DNA of 64,000 bases from DASSSY01 sp035708205 (GTDB lineage: Bacteria; Bacteroidota; Bacteroidia; Chitinophagales; Chitinophagaceae). This document shows positions 60,801 to 64,000 of the stretch, in pieces; the first letter of the stretch is position 1, and every line of letters starts with the position of its first letter. A model generated the notes under the pieces. It saw nothing but the letters and a program-made list of their open reading frames with translations, made no database searches and was not told where the DNA came from. The DNA is taken from positions 248,001 to 312,000 of the forward strand of contig DASSSY010000006.1 in assembly GCA_035708205.1 (NCBI GenBank), in the 5' to 3' direction. Made by a program: the position numbers and the translations under genes.

Positions 60801-62694
60801 CGGGATTACTTATAATAATATCCCTTCAGCGCAGTCCACGAGCTATACTACCGTGCCGCTTTACACCAACCATTACTACAAAGCCGTTATTTCAGCCGTT
60901 GCCGGTGTGTGTGAAACGCCTGACAAGCTTGTGGTCGTAGCTAATCCCGTGGTGACTTCTACGGTTGACAGCTCGAATTGCGGTCCCGGAACCGTAGTGC
61001 TGCAGGCGACAACAGCCGGCAACAGCCACCCGGTCTGGTTTGATTCGGATACGTCCACGACGGCGATCGGATCGGGCTCTCCGTTTACTACACCTTTCCT
61101 GACGCAGACAGACACCTTTTATGTAGCGGCCAGTGGTGGTGCGGCCAGTACGCCGGGAGTAGCGACTTTTGGTACCGGAGCCAATTCTTATAGTTATTCA
61201 ACTTATAATCCTTTTTATGGCAGTGACTACGCTAAATCAGATCAGTTGTTAATTAAGAAAGATGAACTTAACGCGATGGGCATATTCGGCGGTCCTATTT
61301 ATTCGCTTGGCTTTAATTTCGACGATACATATACGGTAACGTATGGTGATTTGGCCGTAAGCATGGGATCTACTACTCTTAGCTCTTTGGGTGCCGGTAG
61401 CTTTGTATCCGGATTGCAGGAAGTTTACGGCCCGCAGACAACAACGATCAGCGGTAGTGGCTGGTACACATTTAATTTTACGACTCCGTACAATTGGGAT
61501 GGCACGTCTAATATTGTTATCCAGATCTGTTGGAGTAATAATGGTGTTTATACAACTACAAAAACCGTTAAAGGGGATAACGCTACCTTTGCTGCTACTC
61601 ACTATAGTTACTCATATAACGCTATTTCTGCGGACGATATTTGTAGCCATAATATATCTTCAGGATATGATTACACCTATAATGGCCGTGCTCAGATGCA
61701 ATTAGGTTATTTCGGTCCATGTGAAAGCCCCCGCCAGATGGTTATCGCGACCATTAATCCTAAGCCTCAGGTTGACTTGGGTTCCGATATCAATAAATGC
61801 GTGGATAGCGGCGCGGCCGTTGTCCTGAATGCCGGTGTGCAGCCGAACAGTCCCCAGTTCTTGTGGAATGACGGAACGACCAGCCAGATATTATCTACCA
61901 ATCAAAGTGGTACTTATTCCGTAACCGTGACCAACAGTTATGACTGTGCCACTTCTGATACTGTTAATGTAACCTTAAGGCATAATCCTAAAGTCACCCT
62001 GCCCGATGATACGTCTGTTTGCGTCAATACTTCGGTAACGTTAGATGCCGGGCCAAACGGTATCCAGTATTTCTGGAACACCGGCGCTACGACACAGACC
62101 ATTACGGTTAATACGGCCGGTACTTATAATGTCCTGGTGACCAATAATGACGGTTGTACCGTTGGCGATACCGTTACGGTAAACATGTCGGGAAGCCTGC
62201 CCTCTTACGATGGTATCCAGATCACCAACGACGGCTATCATACCTTTAAGTTCAACGCGCTGAATCCCCAGAATGTCATTGGCTATGACTGGGATTTCGG
62301 AGATGGCAGCCCGCATCAATCAGATTCCGTTCCGGTACATACATATATCCAGGAAGGGAACTATATCGTGACCCTAACCGTAATGAGCGGCTGCGGAGGC
62401 TATGTTGATTCTACTGCCGCCCATATCCTCGGCATCGGGCAGGTTAACTTAAGCGATGACCAGCTGGCGGTTTACCCGAACCCGACCAAAGAGAAAGCGA
62501 CCGTTGAGACCAAAGGCGTGAAAATGGAACGCATAGCCATCTTTAACGTCCTGGGCCAAAAGATATATGAGGCTCCTGCTGACAGTCCTTACAGGCATGA
62601 GCTGGATTTGAGCGGCGTGGCTTCAGGTGTTTATAATGTTTCGGTTTATACCGATAAGGGCATGGTTACCCGTAAGTTGAATGTGATTAAATAA
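57877..62694 (+). CDS. Giant T9SS adhesin-like protein A', paralogue of A
   Basis: A 1605-residue secreted protein with the same domain order as A: signal peptide (SNAQA); two GEVED-type domains with EF-hand-like loops (DWNQDGDFDDAGE near 107, DWNHDGDFDDPGE near 369); Ig-like modules; two FFWDG/YNWDG beta-domains; two Ig-like repeats; PKD (WDFGDGSP near 1471); and the sorting domain (LAVYPNPTKEK). It is slightly longer than A, mainly through a Ser/Tyr/Asp-rich stretch around 765-815. The middle FYWDG-type domains differ most from A. Own terminator downstream. Confidence 0.85.
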   Translation: MKNRFTSVFATLLISCFILAASSSQSNAQATYCTPSNSSYTTYGINTVKSINGIVNFINSNSAFSTNGYGDFTASDTVAQMQGQAFKVQASGLPGSFGNTYHWAVWIDWNQDGDFDDAGEQVYVNNSSYSSSMSTPDILVPYSADTGNTRIRVIANYSGDVTGPCMSGSYIEGEDYTLHITPAPSCTGQPDAGVVLGSDTLHICSGVAFSLTDTGATGASNMTYQWQKRDPSGTGSWTDIAGATNFNIAFPAGLTSSVDYRFYVVCNNSNLSDTSNVITVAMNAPTDCYCDIDFSGNYSYYIGEAYINSVQTTGGTININNSNSGYNNIGYQDFRNTDTLRLMAGDQITLKPVLGSNATYPPYAGMMAWIDWNHDGDFDDPGENVASVAQQDISNSYASTFTVPITAQPGHTTLRVMDGVYMDNFDPCGVDIINDYYSWGEAEDYTIIVDSLPSCANATFPSSATASIDHDTLCVSGDVTLNLDTVLFFSGITYQWQKSSNGTSGWTDIGTGQIAPQLTVTGVNANTWYRCQIKCSGSTSLTSNVVSTHVSNPSMASAPTNGTRCGPGTVALTAHPSTGNTVNWYDQPTGGAPLSMNNNNYTTYYIPQTTVFYAASMGGTVAKSGWVGDGTDALSGTYAGVPLDNTASSLKMQTIIPASRMHSFGFNTAGYITALGFDVLAAGTADTLNDFTISMAMTGATTLSGGAWLTGNFQQVYFNADYTPQASSLNTYEFSTPFFWDGESNIVIEYCMHVSSTNATFYPGWSVKGDYSYYVYPDICSQYYSDYSSLTSSCNAAAPSSHSSYDMPNYYFKIRELCEGPREPDTAFVTPGPDFAIAYDTVVCNNSVNELQVTSPVTNYSQGYTWTALDTNISLYTDAAGTTPYVTGTNKSTIYFQSAVAGMHRIAVHASNGSLQTDCAAADTATFWVQPGNITILGMPDTICGGSSNPETQLLLMPGVGYSSGPYIQWQESADGITYNNIPSAQSTSYTTVPLYTNHYYKAVISAVAGVCETPDKLVVVANPVVTSTVDSSNCGPGTVVLQATTAGNSHPVWFDSDTSTTAIGSGSPFTTPFLTQTDTFYVAASGGAASTPGVATFGTGANSYSYSTYNPFYGSDYAKSDQLLIKKDELNAMGIFGGPIYSLGFNFDDTYTVTYGDLAVSMGSTTLSSLGAGSFVSGLQEVYGPQTTTISGSGWYTFNFTTPYNWDGTSNIVIQICWSNNGVYTTTKTVKGDNATFAATHYSYSYNAISADDICSHNISSGYDYTYNGRAQMQLGYFGPCESPRQMVIATINPKPQVDLGSDINKCVDSGAAVVLNAGVQPNSPQFLWNDGTTSQILSTNQSGTYSVTVTNSYDCATSDTVNVTLRHNPKVTLPDDTSVCVNTSVTLDAGPNGIQYFWNTGATTQTITVNTAGTYNVLVTNNDGCTVGDTVTVNMSGSLPSYDGIQITNDGYHTFKFNALNPQNVIGYDWDFGDGSPHQSDSVPVHTYIQEGNYIVTLTVMSGCGGYVDSTAAHILGIGQVNLSDDQLAVYPNPTKEKATVETKGVKMERIAIFNVLGQKIYEAPADSPYRHELDLSGVASGVYNVSVYTDKGMVTRKLNVIK

Positions 62695-62700
62695 GACCTT

Positions 62701-62746
62701 AAGCATTCAGGTAAGGTCATAGGCCTTACCTGAATGCTTTTATTTT
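62701..62746 (+). terminator. Intrinsic terminator after A'
   Basis: A perfect 16-bp stem (62701-62716 with 62724-62739), 7-nt loop, followed by a T-rich run. It separates A' from B', unlike A and B. Confidence 0.9.
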
Positions 62747-62752
62747 TTTACA

Positions 62753-62760
62753 TATCTTTA
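62753..62760 (+). promoter_or_regulatory. Candidate -7 element TATCTTTA for B'
   Basis: One base off TAnnTTTG, 25 bases before the ATG at 62786 and just after the A' terminator. Confidence 0.4.
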
Positions 62761-62785
62761 ACTTAATCTATCCAAAATACAACCA

Positions 62786-64000
62786 ATGAAAATTATTAAA
62801 TTTATTCAGAATGCTGCGCTTGGCGGATTATTGTTATTTAGTGCAATGATAAAGGGTCATGAATCTTATGCCCAAACATCAACAGTAACGACTTCAACGA
62901 CTTATACTATTAATAATGGATCGGGCATTACTACGTTCAATTTTCAAAATACGAATCCATACCCTATTATAATTGACAGTGTATATGCAGGGACTTATTC
63001 GGGTACCGGTGATTGCACCTTTTATTTATGGTATAATTTAACACCGGTAAACGGGCAGCCGGCCGGCGCCATTCCTACAACGGCCGGATGGGTTGCGGCA
63101 GATACGGAAGTGGTCAATATTACGGCCAGCCAAACGATGCAACCAGTGCTGACAAATGTGGGCCTGGTGATACCGCCTAATACGACCCTGGGAATGGCCG
63201 TAGGCGGTTTTTTTGGGGTTAATGGCACAACCTCTGGAGCTATGGGCTATCATACGCTTACCGCGGGAAATGGCAATTCTACGTTTTCCGGCGGAGGAGG
63301 GGAGATCATTACGGGAGACAACGTGAGCTATGGTGCTACTTCTTATACGACAACATTTTATAATTATCCCCGTGGATTCGTGGGCTCCATTGTCTTTGAA
63401 AAGCAGGGGGTGCCTGACAATGCCGGAATAGATAGCATTATTAATCCGAATGGCTCTTTTTGTTCCGGTACCCGGGAACTTAAGGTCCGGTTAAGAAATT
63501 TTGGCTTAAATACTTTACATAGCGTTGACATATATTGGGCGATTGACGGACAGCAATTTGGCCCCTTGGCTTACAATACTCCGGTCGATTCCATGAGCAG
63601 TCCGAATAACTGGGCGGTCGTTTCCCTCGGAATGGTCAATTTCCCTTATGATACCGTGAGACAGTTGAAAGTATGGACGTCTTTGCCTAACGGGGTCACG
63701 GACAATCAGCTGGAAAATGATACTACCCATGCCGGTATAACCGCTAATATGCAAAACGTGACCAGTAGAATTTGGCCGGGCGATACCACTATTTGTGAAG
63801 GCTCTTCGGTTATCCTGGATGCGGGTCAGCAACCGGCGGGCTGTATCTTTATCTGGAGCAATGGAGCGGTGACCCAAAGCACTTCGGTGGGCCAGGCGGG
63901 CGACTATAGTGTTATTGTCCAGAGCTCCCAGGGCTGCTTTGCCTATGATACGGTAACGGTTACCGAAAGGCCGAAGCCGATAGCCGGTACTTTCGGTGTG
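62786..64000 (+). CDS. T9SS secreted protein B', 3' end missing
   Basis: The frame from ATG 62786 is open to the last base (405 codons). Signal peptide: LLFSAMIKGHESYAQ near 30. The N-terminal about 210 residues (TYTINNGSGITTFNFQNTNP, then WYNLTPVNG) are unlike the N-domain of B. From about residue 215 it follows B: CARDB-like segment, then DAGQQPAGCIFIWSNGAVTQ and DTVTVTERP. A PKD and a sorting domain are expected beyond the window by analogy with B. A case of N-terminal domain swap between paralogues. Confidence 0.85.
   Translation, partial: MKIIKFIQNAALGGLLLFSAMIKGHESYAQTSTVTTSTTYTINNGSGITTFNFQNTNPYPIIIDSVYAGTYSGTGDCTFYLWYNLTPVNGQPAGAIPTTAGWVAADTEVVNITASQTMQPVLTNVGLVIPPNTTLGMAVGGFFGVNGTTSGAMGYHTLTAGNGNSTFSGGGGEIITGDNVSYGATSYTTTFYNYPRGFVGSIVFEKQGVPDNAGIDSIINPNGSFCSGTRELKVRLRNFGLNTLHSVDIYWAIDGQQFGPLAYNTPVDSMSSPNNWAVVSLGMVNFPYDTVRQLKVWTSLPNGVTDNQLENDTTHAGITANMQNVTSRIWPGDTTICEGSSVILDAGQQPAGCIFIWSNGAVTQSTSVGQAGDYSVIVQSSQGCFAYDTVTVTERPKPIAGTFGV

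Larger units (their letters stand above)
50871..64000 (+). repeat. Tandem duplication of a two-gene adhesin unit (A-B-A'-B')
   Basis: Genes at 50871 and 57877 (A, A') are paralogues over their whole length with the same domain order, and genes at 55696 and 62786 (B, B') share the C-terminal half of what is visible. The unit is about 7 kb. Conserved protein stretches such as NDGYHTFKFNALNPQNVIGY carry many synonymous differences, so the duplication is not recent. The array continues beyond the window end. Confidence 0.8.

Noticed and set aside
50871..64000. Repeat array considered as CRISPR or a mobile element
   Set aside because: The repeats are protein-coding domains; there are no short direct repeats with spacers, no transposase and no terminal inverted repeats.
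1..64000. tRNA, rRNA or riboswitch
   Set aside because: No cloverleaf, rRNA core or known riboswitch consensus was recognised by eye; a dedicated search (tRNAscan, Infernal) would be decisive.

Overview
The window looks like a chromosome segment of a Bacteroidota bacterium, most likely of the Chitinophagales. The evidence is two gliding-motility genes (gldJ, gldF), several secreted proteins with type IX secretion (T9SS) C-terminal sorting domains, a TonB-dependent receptor, and TAnnTTTG-type -7 promoter motifs in front of many genes. No rRNA, tRNA, CRISPR array or insertion sequence was recognised.

Layout. 0-13.5 kb is mostly conserved housekeeping: a truncated basic exported protein, gldJ, a Nudix hydrolase, mnmD with a secreted repeat protein, dnaG, a DinB-like protein, folK, a frameshifted NADP oxidoreductase, mdh and feoB. 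13.5-16.3 kb is AT-rich, with an operator-like palindrome on a promoter, a broken gene and a T9SS cargo protein. 16.3-21.1 kb is a minus-strand block: AraC regulator, drug-type MFS exporter, free-methionine-sulfoxide reductase, DUF4105 protein and alpha/beta hydrolase. A FAD monooxygenase is divergent to the AraC gene.

23.8-30.2 kb is a surface-glycan module: a GT-C glycosyltransferase, UDP-glucose dehydrogenase, a UDP-glucuronate decarboxylase-type enzyme, a GT2 polyprenol-type glycosyltransferase and UDP-galactopyranose mutase. 30.4-36.2 kb carries gldF, rsgA, SCO1, a MazG-like protein and cytochrome c maturation genes (ccmE, a ccmF-like gene). 36.3-40.5 kb is a probable metal-uptake operon: His-rich secreted protein, TonB receptor, lipoprotein and outer-membrane barrel. 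An MFS transporter and a membrane-anchored methyltransferase converge at 41.8 kb.

42.7-48.0 kb is the most unusual accessory region. An XRE-type regulator is divergent from a 667-residue lipoprotein with a Gly/Pro hinge and a distinct C-terminal domain. A small membrane protein follows, then a degenerate orphan copy of the lipoprotein's C-terminal tail, a second small membrane protein, and a paralogue of the lipoprotein's N-terminal domain. A HExxH protein lies just beyond. This resembles effector/immunity cassettes with an orphan module, but no toxin activity can be read from the sequence.

48.3-64 kb holds tex on the minus strand and then an alternating A-B-A'-B' array of T9SS adhesin-like genes (1580, 599, 1605 and at least 405 residues). 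The array arose by duplication of a two-gene unit, with swapped N-terminal domains in the B genes. The last gene runs off the window.
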